From: Methylorubrum suomiense
GTDB lineage: Bacteria; Pseudomonadota; Alphaproteobacteria; Rhizobiales; Beijerinckiaceae
Assembly (NCBI RefSeq): GCF_022179765.1
Contig: NZ_BPRE01000001.1
Coordinates: 124,001 to 188,000 of the forward strand
Reading direction: 5' to 3'
Length of the DNA: 64,000 nucleotides
Each line of letters begins with the position of its first letter. The first letter of the stretch is position 1. Both the position numbers and the translations under genes were made by a program. A model generated the notes under the pieces. That model searched no databases. It was not told the origin of the DNA and saw only the letters and a list, made by a program, of their open reading frames with translations. Of the stretch, positions 18,564-25,963 are shown in pieces.

Positions 18564-19538
18564 TCAGGCCGGCGCGAGGCGCGGCAGGTCGCGGCGTTCC
18601 AGCCCCGGCAGCAGATGCATCACCGAGCGGGCGAACTCGTAGCGCGCCACCGCGAGGCCGTCCGTCCAGTCCGGCAGCGGCGCCTCCATCAGTTCGGTCA
18701 CGTCGAGCCCGCGGGCGAAGCCCTCGCCGATCCGTGCCTCGACCGTGTCGAGCCAGCGCCGCGTCTGGTCGATGCCCCGCCGCCCGGCCTCGACCGGGCC
18801 GTGGCCGGGGATCAGCAGGCTGTGGTCGATCTCGGCCAGGGTCGTGAGTGCCCCGCGCCAGCGCTCGGGATCGGCATCCGGGGTCGTGGCAGCCCGATCG
18901 AGGAAGACGAGGTCGCCGGGGAAGAGCAGGCCGGAACGCTCCTCGAACAGGCACAGATCCTCGCGGGTATGGCCGGCGAGGGGCAGGATGCGGAACCGGC
19001 GCTCGCCGATCGTCTCGACGCCGCCCTCCGCGACGCGCCCCGGCTCGGGCACGCCGGTGCCGCGCATCCAGTCGCCCGCGACGCGGTACATCCCGTTGGT
19101 GAGGTCGGTGCCGGCGCGCTTCAGGTCGCCGCGCAGGGCCGGGCCGCCGCTCACCGTTCCGGCCTCGAAGGCGGTGGCCCCGAGCACGTGGTCGGCATGG
19201 AGATGGGTGAGGTAGACGCGGACCACGGGTTTGCCCGTCAGGCGTTCGGCCAGCGCCTTGAGCGCCGTGCCGTAGCGGTGCGAGGGGCCGGCATCGATCA
19301 GCACGGCCCCGTCGCCGGTATCGAGGATGGTGATGTTGGCGATGGCCCCGCCATTGGCACGGGTGATCGGCTCCGGGGCGCCGTAGATCGTCCAGACCCG
19401 CGGGGCGATCTCGATCGGGGCCAGCGTGTAGGCGAGCGGCGCCGCCGAGGCGAAACCGGGCAGCCAGGGTGAAGCGGCGGCGCAGAGCCCGAGGGCAAGG
19501 CCGGCGCGGCGGGTCAGAGTCGTCGTCTCAGCACTCAC
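18564..19538 (-). CDS. Quinoprotein relay system SoxH-like zinc metallohydrolase
   Basis: A 324-residue metallo-beta-lactamase-fold protein. The N-terminus has TRRAGLALG before a hydrophobic stretch ending in ASA, a Tat-like signal. The zinc motif is H112-L-H114-A-D116-H117, with later AGHTRED and PGHGPV supplying further ligands. Related proteins next to quinoprotein dehydrogenases are named quinoprotein relay system zinc metallohydrolases and resemble SoxH. The start is a GTG overlapping the stop of the SoxYZ-like gene (GTGA). It probably hydrolyses a bond on the carrier it is encoded with, as glyoxalase II does on glutathione thioesters; that is inference. It is the last gene of the operon. 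Confidence 0.88.
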   Translation of the reverse strand: MSAETTTLTRRAGLALGLCAAASPWLPGFASAAPLAYTLAPIEIAPRVWTIYGAPEPITRANGGAIANITILDTGDGAVLIDAGPSHRYGTALKALAERLTGKPVVRVYLTHLHADHVLGATAFEAGTVSGGPALRGDLKRAGTDLTNGMYRVAGDWMRGTGVPEPGRVAEGGVETIGERRFRILPLAGHTREDLCLFEERSGLLFPGDLVFLDRAATTPDADPERWRGALTTLAEIDHSLLIPGHGPVEAGRRGIDQTRRWLDTVEARIGEGFARGLDVTELMEAPLPDWTDGLAVARYEFARSVMHLLPGLERRDLPRLAPA

Positions 19539-20347
19539 AGCCGTCCCTCCCGACCGGCGACCGATCCGGCCGCGCCCGTCTCCGGCGGAATCGGCACCCG
19601 CACCGTGAAGACCGCGCCGTTGGTGTTGCGCGCCCGCAGGGTCAGGGCCTCGCCCGCAGCCGGCCGGTCCGGCAGCAGCGTCAGGGTCGGGTTGTCGGCG
19701 ACCGGCTCCTGCAGGGTGAGGCGCGCCAGGACGGTGCCGGCCGCGTCGGCCACGCTCAGATCCTCGACGATGAAGAGCGGGATGTTGGCGAGCATGCCGG
19801 TATCCATCGGATGGGTCATGCGCAGCCGCAGGCGCAGGCCGTCCGCCTCGCTCCAGATCCGGGCGCGGGTCTCGCCGAGGCTCTTCCAATCGACCTTCTT
19901 CTCCACCACCGGCGGCACCGAACAGCCGCCGCCCGCCGCATCGAGATTGCGCCCGCCGACATGCCAGACATCGCCCTTGCGCACCGCGGCGCGGATCGGC
20001 GTGCCCTGCTCGATCTTCATGCGGAAGGCGACGAAGGGCTGGGCCGCCGGCGTCTCGAGGCGCAGGGTGAGCGGGAACGGGTTCAGATCGGCGATGACCA
20101 GCAGCTCGTCGGCCCGGCCCAGCGCCCGCGCATCGACCGTGACGGGCACCTGGGTCTGATCCTCGGTGACCGGCGGCAGCCTCACCTGCACCGCATCGTC
20201 GAACACCGCACGGCGCTCGCCGAGGAAGCGCTCGGCCATGCTCGGCCAGAGCGGCGAGTCGAGCGGGTCGCGGCTGCCGCTCGACGGCGCCGCCGCGGGG
20301 GCGACGAACCGGCCCGCGACGGGTCGGAAGACGGGGAGGACGGGCAT
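19535..20347 (-). CDS. Quinoprotein dehydrogenase-associated SoxYZ-like carrier
   Basis: A 270-residue fusion of a SoxY-like and a SoxZ-like domain. The SoxY half ends in GGGC with Cys142, equivalent to the swinging-arm cysteine of SoxY that carries sulfur intermediates. The SoxZ half begins near residue 160 and contains THPMDTG. In the Sox system this pair carries substrate covalently between periplasmic enzymes. Here it sits between a CXXXCW protein and a metallohydrolase and far from any sox gene, so it probably carries a product of alcohol oxidation. No classical signal peptide is visible at the only available start (an in-frame stop lies five codons upstream), which is odd for a periplasmic carrier. 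Confidence 0.88.
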   Translation of the reverse strand: MPVLPVFRPVAGRFVAPAAAPSSGSRDPLDSPLWPSMAERFLGERRAVFDDAVQVRLPPVTEDQTQVPVTVDARALGRADELLVIADLNPFPLTLRLETPAAQPFVAFRMKIEQGTPIRAAVRKGDVWHVGGRNLDAAGGGCSVPPVVEKKVDWKSLGETRARIWSEADGLRLRLRMTHPMDTGMLANIPLFIVEDLSVADAAGTVLARLTLQEPVADNPTLTLLPDRPAAGEALTLRARNTNGAVFTVRVPIPPETGAAGSVAGREGRL

Positions 20348-20362
20348 GGCGGGAGATCGCCT

Positions 20363-20923
20363 TCAGCGGTCTTGGAGGGGCGGGACGGGCGGCGGCACCG
20401 CGTCGACCAGGGGGCGCTCGGCCTCCGCCCAGCCGTCGGTGCCGTCCGCGAACCAGTAGAGCCGCGTGTAGCCGAGGGCGGCGGCGCGCTTGACCGCGTT
20501 CCACGACATCCAGCAATCGGCGAGGCAGAAGAACACCAATGGACGCCCCCGCTCGCCGTCGGTCAGGCGCGCGAGATGGCGGGCGAAATAGGCGGCGAGC
20601 CGCGGCTTCAGGCTGCCGCGCCCGGTCTCGGGCAGCCAAGTGGCGCCGGGAATCGTCGCGCGCCGATCGACCAGACGCCACGCGCCGGTGGCCGGATCGT
20701 AACCGCCGCGCTGGGGCATGGTGTCGACGAGCACCGCACCGTCGTCGCGCAGGCGGTCGAGATCGGTCAGATCGATCCGCGCCCCGCCCTCCACCGGGCG
20801 CGTCACCGGGGCGCGGTAATTCTGCACCCGGTAGCCGGTGGTCTCGTCGCTGTCGAAATCCGAGCCCGCGAGGGCGCCGCCCGCCGCGAGGCCGAGAAGC
20901 AGGGCGAACGGGAGCGACCTCAC
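20363..20923 (-). CDS. PQQ-dependent catabolism-associated CXXCW-motif protein
   Basis: A 186-residue exported protein with a rhodanese-like fold. It starts at a GTG overlapping the stop of the cytochrome b561 gene, and residues 1-19 are a signal peptide. The diagnostic motif is CLADCW, that is Cys-x3-Cys-Trp, in FFCLADCWMSWNAVKRA, where a rhodanese would carry its active cysteine. The family is known from its co-occurrence with PQQ alcohol dehydrogenases; a redox or sulfur-transfer role has been suggested but not shown. Position next to the SoxYZ-like carrier suggests it loads, reduces or oxidises the carrier cysteine. Confidence 0.87.
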   Translation of the reverse strand: MRSLPFALLLGLAAGGALAGSDFDSDETTGYRVQNYRAPVTRPVEGGARIDLTDLDRLRDDGAVLVDTMPQRGGYDPATGAWRLVDRRATIPGATWLPETGRGSLKPRLAAYFARHLARLTDGERGRPLVFFCLADCWMSWNAVKRAAALGYTRLYWFADGTDGWAEAERPLVDAVPPPVPPLQDR

Positions 20924-21492
20924 GGCTTGCCCTCGCGATGCAGGCCGAGGATGCGCAGCAGCGTGCCGTCGCGGTCGACCCAATGGTGCTTGAGGGCGGC
21001 ACCGACATGGAGCGCCAGGGCCGCGCTCAGCGCGAGCGCCAGCCCGTCATGGAGGTTGGCGGCAAGGGCGTAGAGCGTCTCGTGCTTGGCCTCGAACAGT
21101 TTCGGGATCACCGGAAGCCCGAACACCGAGACCGGCCGGGCATAGGCCAGCGACCGCAGGATGCCGGAGATCGGCATCAGAAGCGTCGCCACGACCAGGA
21201 AGACGTGCAGCGCGATCGCGCTCCGACGCTCCCAGGCGGCGTGCGGCCCGGCGGGCGCCGGAAAGCCCTCGCGCACCCGCCACGCCACGCGGGCGAGCGC
21301 CAGGACGAACACGATCACACCGAACGATTTGTGGATCTGGACGAGCGCCGTCTTGTCCGGCCCGCCCGAAACGGTGCGCAGCCAGAAGCCGAAGGCGATC
21401 AGGCCGAGCACGCCGAAGCCGACGCCCCAGTGCAGGCCGAGCGACACGCGGCCGGGCCAATGCCCGGAGCGGGTCTGCACCGGCCCGCTCAT
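20920..21492 (-). CDS. Cytochrome b561-type membrane protein
   Basis: A 190-residue protein with four membrane helices and the histidines expected to bind two b-type haems: one in LHWGVGFG, one in IHKSFG, one in LHVFLV and a cluster near the end (NLHDGLALALSAALALHVGA). Family members move electrons between periplasmic carriers and the quinone pool. Within the quinoprotein operon it would link the carrier or CXXXCW protein to the respiratory chain. Both ends overlap neighbouring genes by four bases. Confidence 0.9.
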   Translation of the reverse strand: MSGPVQTRSGHWPGRVSLGLHWGVGFGVLGLIAFGFWLRTVSGGPDKTALVQIHKSFGVIVFVLALARVAWRVREGFPAPAGPHAAWERRSAIALHVFLVVATLLMPISGILRSLAYARPVSVFGLPVIPKLFEAKHETLYALAANLHDGLALALSAALALHVGAALKHHWVDRDGTLLRILGLHREGKP

Positions 21493-21806
21493 CGCGCCAG
21501 CAGCCTCAGATGGGGGAATTCCCGCTTGGCGGTGAGCAGGGTGCAGTCCCGCTCGTCCTCCGTCTCGGGACAGACGATCTCGACCCCGTCGGGATAGTGG
21601 CTGACATTCTCGCAGGTGGCGAGGAAGCGCTCGCGGGTGTGCGGATCGTCCGCGACGCGGGCGCTGTCGAGTCCGGTCACCGTGCAGTCCGTCTTCAGCA
21701 TCAGCATGCGCCGGATCTGATATTCCTTGACCTCGGCGCGCGCCGCCGCGGGGAGCAAGAGGGCCGCGGCGAGGACCGCAAGCGCCGGGGCCGACCGGAC
21801 GGACAT
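21489..21806 (-). CDS. Small exported four-cysteine protein of the quinoprotein operon
   Basis: A 105-residue hypothetical protein. Residues 1-24 are a signal peptide ending ARA. The mature part has four cysteines (about C41, C65, C79 and C87) and no CxxCH, so it carries no covalent haem but could form two disulfides. It begins eight bases after pedF and its stop overlaps the start of the b561 gene. I do not recognise a family; its invariant place in this operon suggests an accessory to the cytochromes or carrier. Confidence 0.7.
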   Translation of the reverse strand: MSVRSAPALAVLAAALLLPAAARAEVKEYQIRRMLMLKTDCTVTGLDSARVADDPHTRERFLATCENVSHYPDGVEIVCPETEDERDCTLLTAKREFPHLRLLAR

Positions 21807-21814
21807 CCGCGCGC

Positions 21815-22276
21815 TCAGTTGATCTTGGCGGCGATCGCCGGATCCTTGTCCGCCTCGCTCTCGATGTAGGTGCGGATCGCCCAGATCGCCTCCTGGCTCA
21901 GGATGTCGGCGAAGGGCGGCATGCGGTAGCGGCCGTCGCGCTGGGCACCGCCGCGCACGCGCGTCAGGAAGTAGATGTCGGAGGCCTCGGTCTTATCGAG
22001 TTCCCGAAGGTCGGGGGCCATGCCGCCGGACTTCGCGTCGATGCCGTGGCAGCGGGCGCAGTTCTTGTTGTAGCCGGACGCCCCGATCTCGATCGCCTTG
22101 GCGTTGCCGATATAGGGATTCTTGTCGCGATCATCGTCGCCGAGCGGCTCCAGGCCGGTCGTGTCGATGGATTGGGGCGCTCCGTCGCCGTGAGCGTGGA
22201 CGAGCGTCGTCGCGGCGAAGCCGAGGGGTAGGGCCAGCGGCAGAGCGAGGGCGGCGGCCCGAAGCGTGCGGATCAT
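21815..22276 (-). CDS. pedF: Cytochrome c-550 (PedF type)
   Basis: A 153-residue periplasmic monohaem cytochrome. A signal peptide ends near residue 29 (VHA), followed by HGDGAPQSIDTTGLEPLG and NPYIGNAKAIEIGASGYNKN, characteristic of PedF, then the haem site CARCH and an axial Met in YRMPPFAD. In Pseudomonas, c-550 accepts electrons from PQQ ethanol dehydrogenase and passes them to an oxidase. It is the obvious acceptor for the dehydrogenase encoded four genes upstream. Confidence 0.92.
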   Translation of the reverse strand: MIRTLRAAALALPLALPLGFAATTLVHAHGDGAPQSIDTTGLEPLGDDDRDKNPYIGNAKAIEIGASGYNKNCARCHGIDAKSGGMAPDLRELDKTEASDIYFLTRVRGGAQRDGRYRMPPFADILSQEAIWAIRTYIESEADKDPAIAAKIN

Positions 22277-22320
22277 CGGCGGATGCCTTTCGTCTGGATG
22301 GAAACGGGATGCGCGGCGGA

Positions 22321-22779
22321 TCACGGGACCGGATCCAGCCAGATGCGCCAAGTCTCCGACCCGCTGATCTGCAGCGAGTAGGTTCCGGGCGCGTCGATGC
22401 GGTGGGTGGCGGTGCCCCCGCCGCCGATATGCAGGTTCTGAACGATGCCGCCGGCCGCATCCTTGAGGTACAGGACGAAGATCGGGCCATCGCTCTCGTA
22501 GCGAAGCACCGTCGGCGCCTCGATCGCGAAGGGTTCGGTCTGGGCGGTCAACCGGCCCTGGAAGCGGGGCGGCGCGAGGAGCGCGGCGAGGCGGTCGTAG
22601 CAGGCGAGCCGCTCGGCACCGTCTCCCGTCCCGCGGCACTTGGCGAAGGCCGCGCGCATCCCGGCCTCGGCCTCACCTGCGGCATGAGCGGCCGGCAGGA
22701 GCGGGAGGACCGTGCCGAGCATCGCCAGGGCCATCGTCCTCGCGATCGCGTGCCCAACGATCACTTGCCCAACGATCAC
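22321..22779 (-). CDS. Small exported protein of the quinoprotein operon
   Basis: A protein of 152 residues if translation begins at the GTG that overlaps the stop of the pentapeptide gene, or 137 from the ATG at 22734. The longer reading supplies the positive charge missing from the signal peptide of the shorter one, which ends in AHA. The mature part has ERLACYDRLAALL, a cysteine motif common in small alphaproteobacterial periplasmic proteins, then a beta-rich C-terminal half (APGTYSLQISGSETW) resembling a lectin or pre-peptidase-like fold. Function is unknown. The start lies inside a 15-bp tandem duplication. Confidence 0.68.
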   Translation of the reverse strand: MIVGQVIVGHAIARTMALAMLGTVLPLLPAAHAAGEAEAGMRAAFAKCRGTGDGAERLACYDRLAALLAPPRFQGRLTAQTEPFAIEAPTVLRYESDGPIFVLYLKDAAGGIVQNLHIGGGGTATHRIDAPGTYSLQISGSETWRIWLDPVP

Positions 22780-22780
22780 T
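22751..22780. repeat. Exact 15-bp tandem duplication
   Basis: TGCCCAACGATCACT occurs twice without a gap (22751-22765 and 22766-22780). It spans the junction of two operon genes and duplicates the GTG start codon and four following codons of the downstream gene, giving two equivalent in-frame GTG starts. Replication slippage is the likely origin. Confidence 0.85.
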
Positions 22781-23480
22781 TGGCCGCCTGCGGTTCGTCC
22801 TCGTGCTTCGGGGCGGTCGCGGCCGGGTAGGCCTCCCAGACGGGCTTGTCGGTCTGCCAATGGACCGGGCAGCCCTTGCAATCCTGCATCCAGGCGTCCT
22901 GGAAGATCGCGAAGCGGATCTTGGCGCCGTCCATCACCGCATTGGTCAGGTTGACCTCGTAGAACTTGGCCTCCTGCAGATCGGTGTCGATGAAGCGCGC
23001 GCCGACGAACTGGGCGCGCTTGGCCTGGACCATCTCCAGATCCGCGACCGTGAAATCGCTGCCGCTGAAATCGCCGCCGACGATGCGGGCATGGTCGAGA
23101 TTGGCCCCGACGAAGCGGGCATCGCGCGCCTTCACGCCTTGCATGAACGCGATCTGGAGCTGGGCCCCGCTCAGATTCGCGCCGGTCAGCACGGCGCCGC
23201 GCAGGTTGGCCCCGCGGAGATCGGCGCGGGCGAGGTTGGCGCCGCTGAGGTCGGCCCCGCCGAGATCGGCGTTCTTCAGATCGGCATGGCGCAGGTCGGC
23301 GCCGGGGCATTTCGCGTTGGGGCCGATGGTGCAGCCGCCGACCAGCCAGGGGTCGGGCCGTTCCACCTTGTTGAGAACCACCGTCTGCGCCGCCGCGGGC
23401 AGAACCTGCGCGGGCAAGACCTGCACGAGCAGGCCGGCGATCAGGAGGGCGCGCCGGGCGCCGTCGGTCCGGGCCGACAT
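22776..23480 (-). CDS. Exported pentapeptide-repeat protein of the quinoprotein operon
   Basis: A 234-residue protein with a signal peptide (residues 1-32). A run of pentapeptide repeats follows (ADLRH, ADLKN, ADLGG, ADLSG, ANLAR, ADLRG, ANLRG and further copies), which folds as a right-handed quadrilateral beta-helix. The cysteines GGCTIGPNAKC before the repeats and DCKGC after them could form disulfides that cap the helix. GAGGAG upstream supports the ATG at 23480. It is the first gene after the dehydrogenase and may act as a scaffold; the family gives no enzymatic prediction. Confidence 0.85.
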   Translation of the reverse strand: MSARTDGARRALLIAGLLVQVLPAQVLPAAAQTVVLNKVERPDPWLVGGCTIGPNAKCPGADLRHADLKNADLGGADLSGANLARADLRGANLRGAVLTGANLSGAQLQIAFMQGVKARDARFVGANLDHARIVGGDFSGSDFTVADLEMVQAKRAQFVGARFIDTDLQEAKFYEVNLTNAVMDGAKIRFAIFQDAWMQDCKGCPVHWQTDKPVWEAYPAATAPKHEDEPQAAK

Positions 23481-23565
23481 CGGGTCAGCTCCTCGATTGG
23501 CTTGGATCATGCGGGTGTCGAGGCCGAACCGGCACATTCGGGCGCCGGTCCGGATCGCCGTGGCG

Positions 23566-23587
23566 GCGGGAGGGTGCCCCCTCCCGC
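23566..23587 (-). terminator. Stem-loop just after the alcohol dehydrogenase gene
   Basis: A perfect 9-bp GC stem, GCGGGAGGG/CCCTCCCGC with a 4-base loop, begins eight bases beyond the dehydrogenase stop codon on the minus strand. It has no T-tract, so it is more likely a processing or attenuating hairpin that protects the dehydrogenase message than a full terminator. Confidence 0.55.
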
Positions 23588-23595
23588 GCCGTCGA

Positions 23596-25536
23596 TCACT
23601 GGGCGGATGCCGTGTCGGTCGGCAGTTCGAACACCCAGAACGAGCCGCCCTGGCTGACGAGCTTGGTCTGGTCGGCCATATCGCCGCCCCACAGCGGCAC
23701 CGCGCCGCCGTAGCCCGAGGAGATGCCGATGTACTGCTTGCCGTCCATCTCCCAGGTGGTCGGAACCGAGACCACGCCGGAACCGGTCTGGAAGGCCCAG
23801 AGCTGCTTGCCGGTCTTGGCGTCGAAGGCCTTCACGAAGCCGTCCGAGGTGCCCGTGAACACGAGACCGCCCTTGGTCGTCATGGTCCCGGCCCAGAGCG
23901 GCATCGCCTCCAGGTGTTCCCAGACGATCTTGCCGGTCTTCGGGTCGAGGGCGCGGAGCGCGCCGACATGGGTGTCGAACTTGCGCTGGATGCGGAAGCC
24001 CTGACCCAGATAGGCGGAGCCCGCCTTGTAGGTCACGTTCTCGGTCCAGTAATCCTCGGTCCAGTCGTTCGACGGGATGTAGAACAGCCCCGTCTGCTGC
24101 GAGTAGGACATCGGGTTCCAGTTCTTGCCGCCGAGGAAGTTCGGCGTCACCTTGATTGCCTTGCCCTTGGCCTGGCCCTCCTCCGGCGCCGGCGGGCGCT
24201 GACCCTCGACCTCGATCGGGCGACCGGTCTTCAGATCCCAGCCCGTCGCCCAGGTGATGTCCCGGACGAAGGGATAGGCGGCGACCAGGGCGGTCTGCTT
24301 GCTGATCTGGCCGTCGCGCGCCGTGAGCTTGTCGGTGTCGGTCAGGAAGAAGAAGCCGTTGCGATCGGCATGGGCGCCGAGGCGAACGGTCTTCCCGTCC
24401 TTCTCCATGTCGAAGAGGATGATCTCGTTGTTGCCCGAATAGTCCCAGGCATCGTTCGGGGTGTGCTGGAAGAAGCCCACCGGCTCGCCGTTCGACGGGT
24501 CGATGTAGATCTGGCCCGAGGTGTAGAGGCTGTCGTAGGGCTTCCAATCGCCGCCGGGACCCGAGCGGTAATGGTGGTTCCACGGGGCCGGGTTGCCGGT
24601 GCCGATGACGAAGGTGTTGGTCTTCTCGTCGTAGACGCCGGTCTGCCAGGGTGCGCCGCCGCCGTGGTTCCAGGCCTCGACCTTCTTGCCGTCCTTGTCG
24701 TTCGGCCAGGACGGCGCCTTGGCGTCGCCGGTCGGGGTCGAATCCTTGCCGTTGAGGCGGCCCATATGGCCCTCGACGAGGGGCCGCATCCAGATCTCTT
24801 CGCCGGTCTCGGGATCGCGGCCGTAGAGCTTGCCCTGCGCGCCGAACTCGTCGCCCGAATTGCCGTGGATGAGGACGACCTTGCCGGTCTTCTTGTCCTT
24901 GATGATGTTCGGCGCGCCCGTATAGGCGTAGCCGGCGGCGTGATCGTCGAACTTCTTGCTCCAGACGACCTTACCGGTCTTGGCATCGAGCGCGTACATC
25001 GAGGCGTCGAGCGCGCCGAAATAGATCTTGCCGTTGTAGATCGCGGCGCCGCGGCTCACGACATCGCAGCAGGGACGGATGTCGTCGGGCAGGCGGGCGG
25101 AGAAGGACCACAGCTTCTTGCCGCTCTTGGCGTCGAGCGCGAAGATGCGCGAGTAGGAGGCGGTGATGTAGATCACGCCGTCATGCACCAGCGCCTGGCC
25201 TTCCTGGCCGCGCTGCTTCTCGTCGCCGAAGGAGAACGACCAGCGCGGCTTGAGAAGGCTGACGTTCTTGGTGTTGATCTTGTCGAGGCCGGAATAGCGC
25301 TGGGCCTTGATGCCCATGCCGTACATCAGCACGTCCTTGTCGGTGTTCTGATCGTTGAGGATGTCCTCCCACGTCACGCCGCCGCCGGTCGAAGCCTTCT
25401 CGGCCTTGGGCTCGGCCTTGGTCTCGGCCTTCTGCGCCGAGGCGGGCGCCGCGAGCAGCAGGCCGGACAGGATCAGTGACGAAGCGGTGGCGAGCATCAG
25501 CGTGCGGGGCGCGTGCCCCGCTGTCTTCCTGGCCAT
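23596..25536 (-). CDS. PQQ-dependent alcohol dehydrogenase (ExaA/PedE-like, calcium type)
   Basis: A 646-residue periplasmic quinoprotein of the methanol/ethanol family. Signal peptide to about residue 34, then an unusual Lys/Glu/Ala-rich linker, then the eight-bladed propeller. The vicinal disulfide Cys156-Cys157 and the metal ligands Glu230 and Asn315 are present, and the catalytic Asp365 lies in AWDYSGNNE. The residue two after the catalytic Asp is Ser367, whereas lanthanide enzymes (XoxF, ExaF, PedH) have Asp there, so this should be a calcium enzyme like ExaA or PedE. It oxidises alcohols to aldehydes and gives electrons to cytochrome c-550. GGGAGAG five bases before the ATG sets the start. 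It heads the nine-gene operon. Confidence 0.93.
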   Translation of the reverse strand: MARKTAGHAPRTLMLATASSLILSGLLLAAPASAQKAETKAEPKAEKASTGGGVTWEDILNDQNTDKDVLMYGMGIKAQRYSGLDKINTKNVSLLKPRWSFSFGDEKQRGQEGQALVHDGVIYITASYSRIFALDAKSGKKLWSFSARLPDDIRPCCDVVSRGAAIYNGKIYFGALDASMYALDAKTGKVVWSKKFDDHAAGYAYTGAPNIIKDKKTGKVVLIHGNSGDEFGAQGKLYGRDPETGEEIWMRPLVEGHMGRLNGKDSTPTGDAKAPSWPNDKDGKKVEAWNHGGGAPWQTGVYDEKTNTFVIGTGNPAPWNHHYRSGPGGDWKPYDSLYTSGQIYIDPSNGEPVGFFQHTPNDAWDYSGNNEIILFDMEKDGKTVRLGAHADRNGFFFLTDTDKLTARDGQISKQTALVAAYPFVRDITWATGWDLKTGRPIEVEGQRPPAPEEGQAKGKAIKVTPNFLGGKNWNPMSYSQQTGLFYIPSNDWTEDYWTENVTYKAGSAYLGQGFRIQRKFDTHVGALRALDPKTGKIVWEHLEAMPLWAGTMTTKGGLVFTGTSDGFVKAFDAKTGKQLWAFQTGSGVVSVPTTWEMDGKQYIGISSGYGGAVPLWGGDMADQTKLVSQGGSFWVFELPTDTASAQ

Positions 25537-25780
25537 GCGTCTCTCCCTGGCGGTCGCGGGCGCCGCGCGCCGGACCGCGTCTTTAGGCTTTTGATGGGGA
25601 GCCGACCTGCGGGAGCCCCACGGAAGCATCCGGTCATCCGAGGATCCGCCACGAAGGCTGGCGGTGGATGCTTCGTGAGAGCTTGGCGTCCCGAAGCCGG
25701 GCTCGCTGAGAGGTATGGCGGGAAAGATTGCCCGTCGCACGCTAACTTTTGTCCATACCTCATATGGTATTCTTATGATT

Positions 25781-25805
25781 GCAAGTTTATCCCGGCCAAA
25801 CTTGC
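25781..25805. promoter_or_regulatory. Inverted repeat in the divergent dehydrogenase/regulator promoter region
   Basis: The exact inverted repeat GCAAGTTT-N9-AAACTTGC lies in the AT-rich centre of the 427-bp gap (25537-25963) between the alcohol dehydrogenase and the response-regulator gene. A shorter one, ATACC-N6-GGTAT (25755-25770), lies nearby. Both are plausible operators for the divergent LuxR-type regulator. The rest of the gap shows no gene. Confidence 0.5.
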
Positions 25806-25963
25806 CCAGAACGACTGGCGAAGCGGTCCAATCGTCATAAATAATTTGTTTGAAATCACACTCTTGACGCTCGCAAGGAGGGTCGCTCATCACTTTTACA
25901 GTTCAGGCGACGCGCCGGCACGCAAGGTCTGCGGCCGGGGGCGCCCCCGTACGAGTTGGCGCG

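Noticed and set aside
16554..19472. A 972-codon plus-strand open frame
   Set aside because: It is antisense to the amidotransferase, permease and metallohydrolase genes, has biased Arg/Gly/Asp/His composition and no domain; it arises from the high-GC codon use of the real genes.
19535..20347. Part of a thiosulfate-oxidising sox cluster
   Set aside because: No soxA, soxX, soxB or soxCD is present; all neighbours belong to quinoprotein alcohol oxidation.
23596..25536. Identification of the dehydrogenase as lanthanide-dependent ExaF or XoxF
   Set aside because: The extra metal-binding aspartate two residues after the catalytic one is replaced by serine.
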